From: Pricia antarctica
GTDB lineage: Bacteria > Bacteroidota > Bacteroidia > Flavobacteriales > Flavobacteriaceae
Direction: 5' to 3'
Length of the DNA: 64,000 nucleotides
NCBI GenBank assembly: GCA_011050085.1
Contig: DRGL01000015.1
Coordinates: forward strand, 79,212-143,211
Part shown: positions 17,211 to 24,922 of the stretch, in pieces
Position numbering within the stretch: the stretch's first letter is position 1
Layout: each line of letters starts with the position of its first letter
Position numbers and translations under genes: made by a program
The notes under the pieces: model-generated
The model's database searches: none
What the model saw: only the letters and a program-made list of their open reading frames with translations
Told to the model about the DNA's origin: nothing

Positions 17211-17653
17211 TGTTTTCTGACCATACCGATGTGCGGTATACCATCTTCCAAATAACCATCACCAATTTGGTTAAAACCAAGTTCGTGGTAGAACCGCTCC
17301 AAATACATCTGCGCCGATACCCGAACGACATTTTCATTAAAATATCTCTGTATGGCTCGTATAGCGTCTTTCATGATAATTTTTCCATATCCAAACTTCC
17401 GATACTCTTTTTTTACCACTACTCTACCAATACTTGCTTCTTCGGCATAATCACCTGGTTTAAAAATACGGGCATAGGCAACAATCTTGGTGTCTTTTCT
17501 TCCGATGACATGCATCGCTTTTTGATCCTTACCATCCATATCAGGATATACACAATCTTGCTCTATAACAAAAACCTCGCTTCGCAGACACAATATGCCG
17601 TAAAGCTCACTGATGGTCAAAGCGTCGAATGGTTTAATTTCAATCTGTAACAT
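17207..17653 (-). CDS. GNAT family N-acetyltransferase, ElaA-like
   Basis: A 148-residue acetyltransferase. The N-terminal pattern LYGILCLRSEVFVIEQDCVYPDMDG is that of the ElaA branch. The acetyl-CoA binding strand and loop follow as IGRVVVKKEYRKFGYGK (Q/RxxGxG/A variant RKFGYG). Length matches ElaA. The cellular acceptor of ElaA proteins is not established. The gene shares a terminator with the convergent 124-residue protein and lies just downstream of the CDF transporter on the same strand (70 bp gap), possibly in one transcript. Confidence 0.9.
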   Translation of the reverse strand: MLQIEIKPFDALTISELYGILCLRSEVFVIEQDCVYPDMDGKDQKAMHVIGRKDTKIVAYARIFKPGDYAEEASIGRVVVKKEYRKFGYGKIIMKDAIRAIQRYFNENVVRVSAQMYLERFYHELGFNQIGDGYLEDGIPHIGMVRKQ

Positions 17654-17723
17654 AAATAATGTATTGACAGTTGGAGAACTTACTAAATAACTGATGCGAA
17701 ATTAGTCTGCAATTTGGGGCATA

Positions 17724-18641
17724 CTAATCTTGAACAATAACCTGCTTACTGTCCGGTTTATTAAACTCTGGTTGTATATTAACGTGATTAATACCGAAAT
17801 TATGAAACGCCACTTGCTCTATTTCCCCTAAAATAATATCAAACTCAGATAATCGAATGTCTTCGTTAAAATCGACGTGTGCCTCAAAATGGACTTCATC
17901 TTCGTTCAATTGCCATATATGTACGTGATGTACGTTCTTAATGGATGTTATTTCTTCAATGGCTTCCACGATTTGCTCTACCTGTATGCTATTTGGCGTG
18001 AATAGCATCAATACACGAGTGGAATCCTTCAAAAGGTCATAACCCATATAAATAAGGTAAAGTGCTATGGACAGTGTCAATGCAGCGTCTATCCAATAGA
18101 TTTGATAAAACTTCATTAACAGGCCGCCAATTAAAACGGCTACCGAAGCCATCATATCGGTCAGTAAATGCAAATACGCCGATTTCATATTCATATTACT
18201 ATCAGCGTCTTTTTTTAACAATAAAACACTAAAGCCATTGGCAGCAATACCTAATAATGAAAGCCAAATAACCAAATCGGATTCGATTTCCTGTGGTTCC
18301 AAAAAACGTTTTGAAGCCTCTTTAATAAGAATAACGGCCACTACCATCAAGGTTGCGGCATTTACAAAAGCGGCTATAATCTCGGCCCTTTTATATCCAA
18401 AGGTTTTCTTATCTGAAGCTTGTTTTTTTGAAAGTAAATTCGCAATGTAACTGACCACAAGTGACATCACATCACTGAAATTATGAAGGGCGTCCGACAA
18501 TAGTGAGAGACTTCCTGAAATAAGACCACCTATTACTTGCGCAACAGTTATCAGAATATTTAAAAATATGGAGATAATGAGATTTCTTCCCTTAAGATCA
18601 GGATGGGAATGAGTGTGCGAATGCTTATGGGAGTGAGACAT
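17724..18641 (-). CDS. Cation diffusion facilitator (CDF) family metal exporter
   Basis: A 305-residue inner-membrane transporter with six predicted transmembrane segments, exporting Zn(II) or related divalent metals in exchange for protons. The N terminus is His-rich (HSHKHSHTHSHP). The metal-site motifs are present: HNFSD in TM2 (His53/Asp57) and HLLTD in TM5 (His158/Asp162). The cytoplasmic C-terminal domain contains HHVHIWQL and ends with a ferredoxin-like fold. This is the ZitB/CzcD subgroup. Upstream lies the 0.7 kb non-coding stretch before RNase R. Confidence 0.93.
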   Translation of the reverse strand: MSHSHKHSHTHSHPDLKGRNLIISIFLNILITVAQVIGGLISGSLSLLSDALHNFSDVMSLVVSYIANLLSKKQASDKKTFGYKRAEIIAAFVNAATLMVVAVILIKEASKRFLEPQEIESDLVIWLSLLGIAANGFSVLLLKKDADSNMNMKSAYLHLLTDMMASVAVLIGGLLMKFYQIYWIDAALTLSIALYLIYMGYDLLKDSTRVLMLFTPNSIQVEQIVEAIEEITSIKNVHHVHIWQLNEDEVHFEAHVDFNEDIRLSEFDIILGEIEQVAFHNFGINHVNIQPEFNKPDSKQVIVQD

Positions 18642-19347
18642 GTAGGTAGTAAAATTTCAGTTTCAGGACATTATAAAGCTAAACTAATAAAGGTAAGCCA
18701 TCTTGTATGAAAGTCCTTAAAAATTTAATATCGGTACATTATCCTATGACCCTTATTACTCTAAATATACAAATAGTAGACTTTTACAACAAAGTACATA
18801 CCCTTCACAACAAATATTTCTAATCGTATAAAAAGGAGTGTTCATTTGTAGGGAACAACTTAGTCATTAGTGTTGATAACCTATCAACAGAAAAGCAATA
18901 GATAATTAGGTTTTCCGATTCCAATTTCCGTTTACGAAACGAAAAACAATTAGTAGAAAATAGTTGTTGAAACTTAACAGTGATCTGTTAAAAGAATACG
19001 CTCCTTAATCAACATATAATTTATAAACAGTTATCAAAAATAGGATGTTCATAACGGATATTAACCTGTTTTCATAACCTCTTTAACTATTTGATTTAGA
19101 ATAGTAGACAAGCTGTACAATTTGTCAACAAAATTATTATACGGTTCAAAGCAAGTTTTATTTGAAATTTTTATACCGCTATTCACACACTATAGTAACC
19201 ATCATTTTTTATTTAAAATTTTAAAAAAAGAAATGGACTATATAATAGATGTTGATAACCTTGCCCTATCCGACAACTTAACGTCTGAAACTACGTATAC
19301 TAGCTGTATAATTCGTAATTTTCCGAACAAATAGATAAACAGTATTA
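18642..19347. other. AT-rich non-coding region with TGTTGATA repeats (candidate origin or regulatory region)
   Basis: About 700 bp between the divergent CDF and RNase R genes. It holds a perfect inverted repeat TGTTGATA-ACC-TATCAACA (18871-18889), a second copy of the 11-mer TGTTGATAACC (19250-19260), a stem TTAACAG-TGAT-CTGTTAA (18974-18991), and several related words (GTTATCAAAA, TTTTCATAACC, TTTGTCAACA). TGTTGATAA differs by one base from the consensus DnaA box TGTGGATAA. The clustering suggests a protein-binding region: an origin of replication, or a complex promoter for rnr. No reading frame here is convincing. Confidence 0.35.
18871..18889. repeat. Inverted repeat TGTTGATA-ACC-TATCAACA
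   Basis: Perfect 8-bp arms with a 3-bp spacer. The left arm with its next bases (TGTTGATAACC) recurs exactly at 19250-19260. It may represent paired DnaA-like boxes or an operator. Confidence 0.6.
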
Positions 19348-21609
19348 ATGTCAAAGAAGAAAAAGAAAGCCAAAAACCATAGAAAGAACGAGATTACGAA
19401 AGGCATCTTCACTACACTTGAAAAAGAACCCAACAAAACCTTCGATTATAAACAGATAGCTACAAAGCTTGAATTGACCGATACCCAAGACCGCAATCAA
19501 CTTATTAAAAGACTAGGGCAGTTAAAGGAGGAAAATCGAATCGATGAAGAAGACCGTGGACAATATAAGGCTGTCAGTAACTCCAGATCTAAAACGCAAA
19601 AAGGCGAAGGTCAAAATAATGAAAACCGTAGTGGCGGAAGTACGCTTACCGGAAAAGTAGATCTTACCAGCCGTGGAAATGCCTATATCGTTGTTGAAGA
19701 TATGGATGATGATATCTTCATTCCCGCAAATCGCGTTAATAAAGCTTTTCATGGTGATACGGTAGAAGTAAATGTATTCAAACCAAGAAAGGGTAAAAAG
19801 CTCGAGGGGGAGATTATCAACATTATTGAAAGAAAGAAAACCGAATTTGTCGGTATTTTAGATATTCAAAAAACCTTTGCCTTTGTGCGCCCAACCGATT
19901 TTCGGATGTATACCGATTTTTTTGTGCCCATTGGTAATATAATGGATGCCAATGATGGTGATAAAGTTGTTGTTACCTTTGAGGAATGGTCCGATAAAGG
20001 CGGTTCGCCTACCGGACGCGTCACCGAAGTATTGGGAAAACCTGGGGATCACAATACCGAGATACATGCAATTCTAGCAGAATACGGATTACCGTATGAC
20101 TTTCCTACAGAGGTAGAACGTTATGCTGATTCTTTAGATACATCGATAACACCTGAGGAGATTGCTAAGCGTAGGGATATGCGCGACGTACTCACGTTCA
20201 CTATCGACCCTAAGGATGCTAAGGATTTTGATGATGCGCTTTCTTTCGAAATTTTACCGAATGGAAATTATGAGATAGGAATTCATATTGCCGATGTATC
20301 CCACTACTTATTGCCCGATACGATATTGGACGATGAAGCCTATGAACGCGCTACTTCAGTTTATTTAGTCGACCGAGTGGTACCAATGCTACCGGAAGTG
20401 TTGTCCAATAACGCTTGTTCTCTGCGTCCAAACGAAGAAAAATATACATTTTCCGCCATTTTTGAAATAGATAAGGATAATGCTGGAATAAAGAACCAAT
20501 GGTTCGGTAAAACCGTCATCAATTCAGATGAACGATTTGCCTACGAAGAATCTCAAGTGATTATTGAGACTGGAAAAGGTTATGTTCCAGAGGATATTTC
20601 AATTAGGGGCGATGCGTATTCGGTAGCTGATATAGTAGTTGAGGCAACCCTTGAAATGGACCGTCTTGCCAAAATCATGCGCAATAGACGCATGCAAGAT
20701 GGGGCTCTATCTTTTGATAAGTTGGAGGTCAAGTTCATTTTGAACGAAAACAGTGAACCTGAAGGGGTTTATTTTAAGGAATCGAAAGATGCCAATAAGC
20801 TGATAGAGGAATTTATGCTATTGGCCAACCGAAAAGTAGCGGAATTTGTCGGGAAGCAAAAGCCTAAAAAAACATTTGTCTACCGTATTCATGATGACCC
20901 CGACCAAGATAAATTAGCAGCATTAAACGGAATTATTTCACGTTTTGGGCATAAGTTGGATTTTAAGGATAAGAAATCTATTAGCAGCTCTTTAAATAAG
21001 CTTTTAAGCGATGTAAAGGGTCGAAAAGAGCAGAATTTGGTCGATACGTTGACCATACGAAGTATGAGTAAGGCGATTTATACCACTGATAACATTGGAC
21101 ATTACGGACTTTCATTTGATTATTATAGTCACTTTACGTCTCCGATACGTCGTTACCCCGATGTGATGGTTCACAGGTTATTACAACATTATCTTGACGG
21201 AGGTAAGTCTGTTAATGCCGAAGCTTATGAGAAAAAGTGTAAGCATTCTTCCGATATGGAATATTTAGCATCAAGCGCCGAACGTGATTCCATAAAATAC
21301 ATGCAAATCAAATTCATGCAAGATCATCAAGATCAAGAGTTTGTAGGTGTTATTAGCGGTGTCACCGACTGGGGTATCTATGTAGAGATAGTGGAGAATA
21401 AATGTGAGGGAATGGTACGTATCAGTGATATTAAAGGCGATTATTATATCTTTGACGAAAAAGAGTACGCTGTTGTAGGAGAACGTACGAAGAAAAAATA
21501 TACGCTGGGCGATGAGGTCGTAGTGATGGTCAAAGATACCGATCTTATTAAACGGCATCTCGATTTCGTCCTATTGGGCAAACATGAAGGTGAAGGTATA
21601 GTATCTTAA
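19348..21609 (+). CDS. rnr: Ribonuclease R
   Basis: A 753-residue 3'-to-5' exoribonuclease of the RNase II superfamily that degrades structured RNA. Order of parts: a Lys-rich N terminus (MSKKKKKAK), a winged-helix/OB region, cold-shock domains (about 95-240), the RNB catalytic domain with the acidic cluster DPKDAKDFDDA (about 287-297), and an S1 RNA-binding domain at about 660-735 (GVISGVTDWGIYVEI). Length and architecture are standard. The 0.7 kb AT-rich stretch upstream must contain its promoter. A GIN-domain gene follows after 155 bp. Confidence 0.96.
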   Translation: MSKKKKKAKNHRKNEITKGIFTTLEKEPNKTFDYKQIATKLELTDTQDRNQLIKRLGQLKEENRIDEEDRGQYKAVSNSRSKTQKGEGQNNENRSGGSTLTGKVDLTSRGNAYIVVEDMDDDIFIPANRVNKAFHGDTVEVNVFKPRKGKKLEGEIINIIERKKTEFVGILDIQKTFAFVRPTDFRMYTDFFVPIGNIMDANDGDKVVVTFEEWSDKGGSPTGRVTEVLGKPGDHNTEIHAILAEYGLPYDFPTEVERYADSLDTSITPEEIAKRRDMRDVLTFTIDPKDAKDFDDALSFEILPNGNYEIGIHIADVSHYLLPDTILDDEAYERATSVYLVDRVVPMLPEVLSNNACSLRPNEEKYTFSAIFEIDKDNAGIKNQWFGKTVINSDERFAYEESQVIIETGKGYVPEDISIRGDAYSVADIVVEATLEMDRLAKIMRNRRMQDGALSFDKLEVKFILNENSEPEGVYFKESKDANKLIEEFMLLANRKVAEFVGKQKPKKTFVYRIHDDPDQDKLAALNGIISRFGHKLDFKDKKSISSSLNKLLSDVKGRKEQNLVDTLTIRSMSKAIYTTDNIGHYGLSFDYYSHFTSPIRRYPDVMVHRLLQHYLDGGKSVNAEAYEKKCKHSSDMEYLASSAERDSIKYMQIKFMQDHQDQEFVGVISGVTDWGIYVEIVENKCEGMVRISDIKGDYYIFDEKEYAVVGERTKKKYTLGDEVVVMVKDTDLIKRHLDFVLLGKHEGEGIVS

Positions 21610-21764
21610 AAGATGGCTGAACGCTATTTGAAAGTGTATCTTACCGTTAAAGACGGGCTGGTAACGAAGTATTATAATTTTTCGGAACGGCTTTTGTTTA
21701 TACATAGACCGGTTTAAACGTTGAAATAACAATAGATACGTTTGACCGACCTAAAATTGACATC

Positions 21765-22442
21765 ATGAAACAGCTCATGTTTTTTTTGATACTTGGGCTT
21801 GGGCAACCTGTTATTTCGGCTCAAGAAAATAGTACACAAGACCTTACTCCATTTACAGAAATCAAAGCCTTTGATGGGATATCCGTAAACTTGATAAAAT
21901 CGGATGTTAATAAGGCAGTTGTTTCTGGAGAAAGTGCAGAAAAAGTAGCCATCGTAAACAATGATGGTGTTCTTAAGGTACGCATGCAGCTCGATAAAAT
22001 TTTCAGTGGCTATCGAACCTTTGTAGATATTTACTATACTGAAAAACTCGTTATCATCGATGTTAACGAAGATGCACGTATCAGTTCCAAAGAGACTATA
22101 ATTCAAGATGTGTTGGAGCTAAAAGCGCAAGAGGGTGGCGAGATAACTATTGATGCCGATGTGGAGCAATTGCTTATAAAAACAGTCACTGGAGGTGTTA
22201 TTATAACCACCGGAACTTCAGATCTTCAAGATGTAGCCATCAATACTGGGGGCGTTTATGAGGGCAAAGCATTGAAAACCAAATTTTCTACTATCAATGT
22301 CAACGCTGGCTCCCGGGCCGAAATTTATGCCTCCGATTATGTTAAGGCAACAGTCAAGGCAGGTGGCGAAGTCATGGTATATGGTGATCCAAAAAAGATG
22401 GATGAAAAAACGGTCTTTGGTGGTACTGTGACGAGAATGTAG
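21765..22442 (+). CDS. Secreted GIN-domain (DUF2807) protein
   Basis: A 225-residue exported protein: a signal peptide of about 20 residues (MKQLMFFLILGLGQPVISAQ), then a right-handed beta-solenoid-type head-GIN domain starting FTEIKAFDGISVNLIKSD. The regular alternation of short beta strands (LKAQEGGEITID, VKAGGEVMVYGDPK) fits the family. GIN-domain proteins of Bacteroidota are usually periplasmic or surface proteins of unknown role. No neighbour points to a pathway. It seems to be a single-gene unit between rnr and the LysE exporter. Confidence 0.85.
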   Translation: MKQLMFFLILGLGQPVISAQENSTQDLTPFTEIKAFDGISVNLIKSDVNKAVVSGESAEKVAIVNNDGVLKVRMQLDKIFSGYRTFVDIYYTEKLVIIDVNEDARISSKETIIQDVLELKAQEGGEITIDADVEQLLIKTVTGGVIITTGTSDLQDVAINTGGVYEGKALKTKFSTINVNAGSRAEIYASDYVKATVKAGGEVMVYGDPKKMDEKTVFGGTVTRM

Positions 22443-22599
22443 TTTGCCTACGATTAAATTGTTTCTAGAATTATTTGAGGTATACTTCCTATAAAAAATG
22501 TTAACTCTCAACAGTTATTCGTTAATAGCGATTGTTTTTCAGTTTTTAACTGTTAACTTTTAACCCTGTTTACCAAGTAGCAGCTATTAATTTCTACTA

Positions 22600-23277
22600 A
22601 TGATTGAAGATGTACGGGCAGCGATTCCTTTAGGCTTTTTACTAAGCTTTATGATTGGGCCTGTTTTTTTTGTACTTCTAGAGACTAGTGCTACAAGAGG
22701 TTTCAGGGCAGCGGTTGCCTTTGACGTAGGGGTAATCTTTTCGGATATACTTTTTCTGCTCATTGCCTATTTTAGTAGTTTTCAGCTTTTAGAAAACCTA
22801 AGCAACCAACCAGGTCTATTCGTTTTTGGAGGCGTCATCTTATTTGTATATGGCATTGTCACTTTCTTCAAAGAACCGCCTGAAAAAAAGGAGACCAACG
22901 TTGAGTATAGCAAAAGTGATTTTTTCAGCTTGGTCGTAAAAGGCTTTCTACTCAATTTTATAAATATCGGGGTCTTGATTTTCTGGTTGGGAATTATCAT
23001 TGTGGTAGGCCCAAGTCTTGACAACGAACCGCAACGCATCATGGTATTTTTTTCCACCATGGTAGGCGCCTTTTTTATTACAGATATCTTCAAAATACTT
23101 CTTGCCAAGCAGTTGAAGAAAAAACTAACGACAAAGCGAATATATTACGTCAAAAAAGGTTTGGGCATTATTCTCATGATTTGTGGTATTGTACTTATTG
23201 TCAAAGGGTTTTTACCGAAAGATCAATTTAATATTGAAGAAAGTATAGAGAATATTGAGCTGGGTTTTTTGCATTAA
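22600..23277 (+). CDS. LysE/RhtB family translocator
   Basis: A 225-residue inner-membrane exporter with six predicted transmembrane helices. It begins with the family pattern AIPLGFLLSFMIGPVFFVLLE, including the GPxxF turn, and has a polar loop near 95-110. LysE/RhtB proteins export amino acids or related small molecules; the substrate cannot be told from sequence. The gene ends against a hairpin (23279-23303) shared with the convergent tRNA-Cys gene. Confidence 0.9.
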   Translation: MIEDVRAAIPLGFLLSFMIGPVFFVLLETSATRGFRAAVAFDVGVIFSDILFLLIAYFSSFQLLENLSNQPGLFVFGGVILFVYGIVTFFKEPPEKKETNVEYSKSDFFSLVVKGFLLNFINIGVLIFWLGIIIVVGPSLDNEPQRIMVFFSTMVGAFFITDIFKILLAKQLKKKLTTKRIYYVKKGLGIILMICGIVLIVKGFLPKDQFNIEESIENIELGFLH

Positions 23278-23278
23278 A

Positions 23279-23303
23279 AAACCCTCACGTATAATGAGGG
23301 TTT
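23279..23303. terminator. Bidirectional terminator between lysE-family gene and tRNA-Cys
   Basis: AAACCCTCA (23279-23287) pairs with TGAGGGTTT (23295-23303) around a 7-base loop. In the minus direction a T-run follows the stem, so it is well placed to end the tRNA transcript. On the plus strand it lies directly after the LysE-family stop codon. Confidence 0.8.
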
Positions 23304-23306
23304 AAG

Positions 23307-23377
23307 AGGCATCGAGCGGATTCGAACCGCTGTACAAGCTTTTGCAGAGCTGCGCCTAGCCACTCGGCCACGATGCC
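23307..23377 (-). tRNA. tRNA-Cys (anticodon GCA)
   Basis: On the minus strand the acceptor arms GGCATCG and CGATGCC pair perfectly, the D arm reads GGCCGAGTGGCTAGGC, the anticodon loop CTGCAAA carries GCA, and the T arm is GCGGTTCGAATCCGC. Total length is about 71 bases. CCA is not encoded. A TATCTTTG promoter box lies 13-20 bp upstream. Confidence 0.95.
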
Positions 23378-23389
23378 ATTTTCGAAGTG

Positions 23390-23397
23390 CAAAGATA
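23390..23397 (-). promoter_or_regulatory. -7 promoter element of tRNA-Cys (TATCTTTG)
   Basis: Read on the minus strand, TATCTTTG fits the Bacteroidota -7 consensus TAnnTTTG and lies 12 bp before the tRNA 5' end, as expected for a short-leader stable RNA promoter. Confidence 0.6.
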
Positions 23398-23465
23398 GTT
23401 TTTTTAGAGGAAACCCGTTTTAAGTATCGTTATTTTTTCAAAATTTACGGTTGTGATTTAGTAAT

Positions 23466-23846
23466 CTAAGAAGCTTTTATCGAACTTACTTTACGGCTTT
23501 CTCCCAGTACTACGGTAACTTTCTCAACGTCTCCACCTATAGGTGGATTGATTTTCGAGACCCAGACCCTTGCCTTTTCAACAATTTCGATTTCTTTAAA
23601 AATACGATCGATAATTCGCTGGCCAACGTGCTCTAAAAGTTTTGATGGGGTTTCCATCTCTTGCTTCACAATATGGTTGATATGCACATAATCTACTGTA
23701 TCGGATAATGCATCTGAAAGAGAGGCTTTTGAAAGGTTGGCAGTAACAGATACATCTACCCGATATTCGCTACCTATTGCCGTTTCCTCCTTAAGACATC
23801 CGTGATGGGCGTACACCCTTATATTGTCGATCCTTACTTTTCCCAC
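23466..23846 (-). CDS. folB: Dihydroneopterin aldolase
   Basis: A 126-residue cytoplasmic enzyme of folate synthesis that converts 7,8-dihydroneopterin to 6-hydroxymethyl-dihydropterin and glycolaldehyde. The GTG at 23846 (GKVRIDNIRVYAHHG) was chosen because the family starts with this strand; an ATG at 23912 would add 22 residues without family likeness. Visible motifs are YAHHGCLKEE with the pterin-site Glu, DYVHINHIV, and LLEHVGQRI with the conserved Glu. The last Lys lies in WVSKINPPIGG. It follows sprF on the same strand, about 100 bp downstream. Confidence 0.9.
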   Translation of the reverse strand: MGKVRIDNIRVYAHHGCLKEETAIGSEYRVDVSVTANLSKASLSDALSDTVDYVHINHIVKQEMETPSKLLEHVGQRIIDRIFKEIEIVEKARVWVSKINPPIGGDVEKVTVVLGESRKVSSIKAS

Positions 23847-23949
23847 AATAAAAGTTTTGGTAAAGTTAATCGAATCTCTAATATCAGCGCCTGCTAAGCG
23901 TCTATCTTTCAAAAGGCATTAGGAAACTGGCTTATATTGTATGTAGGTA

Positions 23950-24903
23950 TTAATACGTACAACGACAATTACTGAGTCCTTGGAAGAGGTCGACACCTAT
24001 GGTAACCACATGTGTACCCGTACTATAGTTAAGTATTTCGTTGAGAATGATTTGGTAAGAATAGCCTAGGTAGAAATTGCTCTTTTTTAAACCTGCAAAT
24101 GGAGCAATATATAGGGGATTTCCAATTTGATCGTTCAAAAATCGGTAGTTAACTCCTGTATAATAGTAATCCTCAAAATCATAAAATCTAAATTTTAGGT
24201 TCAGGTCCGTTTCGGAACGGCCATCACTCTCAAACATTTTATATAAAATCGAAGGCTCGATTTCTAAATTTGAATTCTTGTTTTTCCGGTAGCGATAACC
24301 CGTATACGCATAATAATTTCTCAATTCATTAGGCTCGCTTGCATCAAAGGTAAAATTACTGGGATCTTTACCTAAAAGGTTAGAAGCATTCGCACTAAAA
24401 TAGAATTTACCATACCGATACATTGCGCCTACATCAAAATTATGGTTAGTAGTCTGTCGATTATTTACGACTCCTGGGTCTAGATTGGCATCTATAAATT
24501 CGTCGATATCGATGCGGAACTGGTTAAAATTATAAGACAATCCGAACGATAAAAATTCGTCGTCATAGCGATCTAATGTCAGGTGATGTGCAAAAGATAT
24601 TCTAGCCCCTTGTTGTTTGGTATAACCGTTCTTATCGTTATATAAAAAGAGACCAAGACCTGACTTTTCCCCGATACGCATATCAGCCGCCAGCGATTGT
24701 GTCTGTGGGGCATCCTTGATACCTACCCATTGCGTAAGTCCGTTTAACCTAATCTTTACATGATCCCCGATACCTGCGTACACGGGTGATAACACAAACG
24801 GGTTATCTGCCAAGTATTGAGATAACTGGGGCGAGTTAAGCTCTTGCCCCTTCGCAGAGTAAAGGCCGCCTAGGCACAACAGAATCAGTAAAAGTTTACG
24901 CAT
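23950..24903 (-). CDS. sprF: SprF: PorP/SprF family T9SS outer-membrane protein
   Basis: A 317-residue protein with a signal peptide (MRKLLLILLCLGGLYSAKGQ) followed by the PorP/SprF family pattern LSQYLADNPFVLSPVYAGIGD and alternating aromatic beta strands of an outer-membrane barrel. In F. johnsoniae, SprF is needed for SprB to reach the surface. The position here, 19 bp downstream of the giant sprB on the same strand and last in the sprC-sprD-sprB order, supports the name. In type B cargo systems each PorP/SprF-like protein usually serves the cargo encoded immediately upstream. Confidence 0.9.
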   Translation of the reverse strand: MRKLLLILLCLGGLYSAKGQELNSPQLSQYLADNPFVLSPVYAGIGDHVKIRLNGLTQWVGIKDAPQTQSLAADMRIGEKSGLGLFLYNDKNGYTKQQGARISFAHHLTLDRYDDEFLSFGLSYNFNQFRIDIDEFIDANLDPGVVNNRQTTNHNFDVGAMYRYGKFYFSANASNLLGKDPSNFTFDASEPNELRNYYAYTGYRYRKNKNSNLEIEPSILYKMFESDGRSETDLNLKFRFYDFEDYYYTGVNYRFLNDQIGNPLYIAPFAGLKKSNFYLGYSYQIILNEILNYSTGTHVVTIGVDLFQGLSNCRCTY

Positions 24904-24922
24904 GGTTTAGTAGGTTAAGATT

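Noticed and set aside
17201..17650. 149-codon plus-strand frame opposite the ElaA-like gene
   Set aside because: Exact antisense of a gene with clear GNAT motifs; no signature of its own.
19122..19334. 70-codon plus-strand frame with TTG start just before rnr
   Set aside because: It lies in the palindrome-rich AT stretch, starts at TTG, and has no protein-like features or homology signs.
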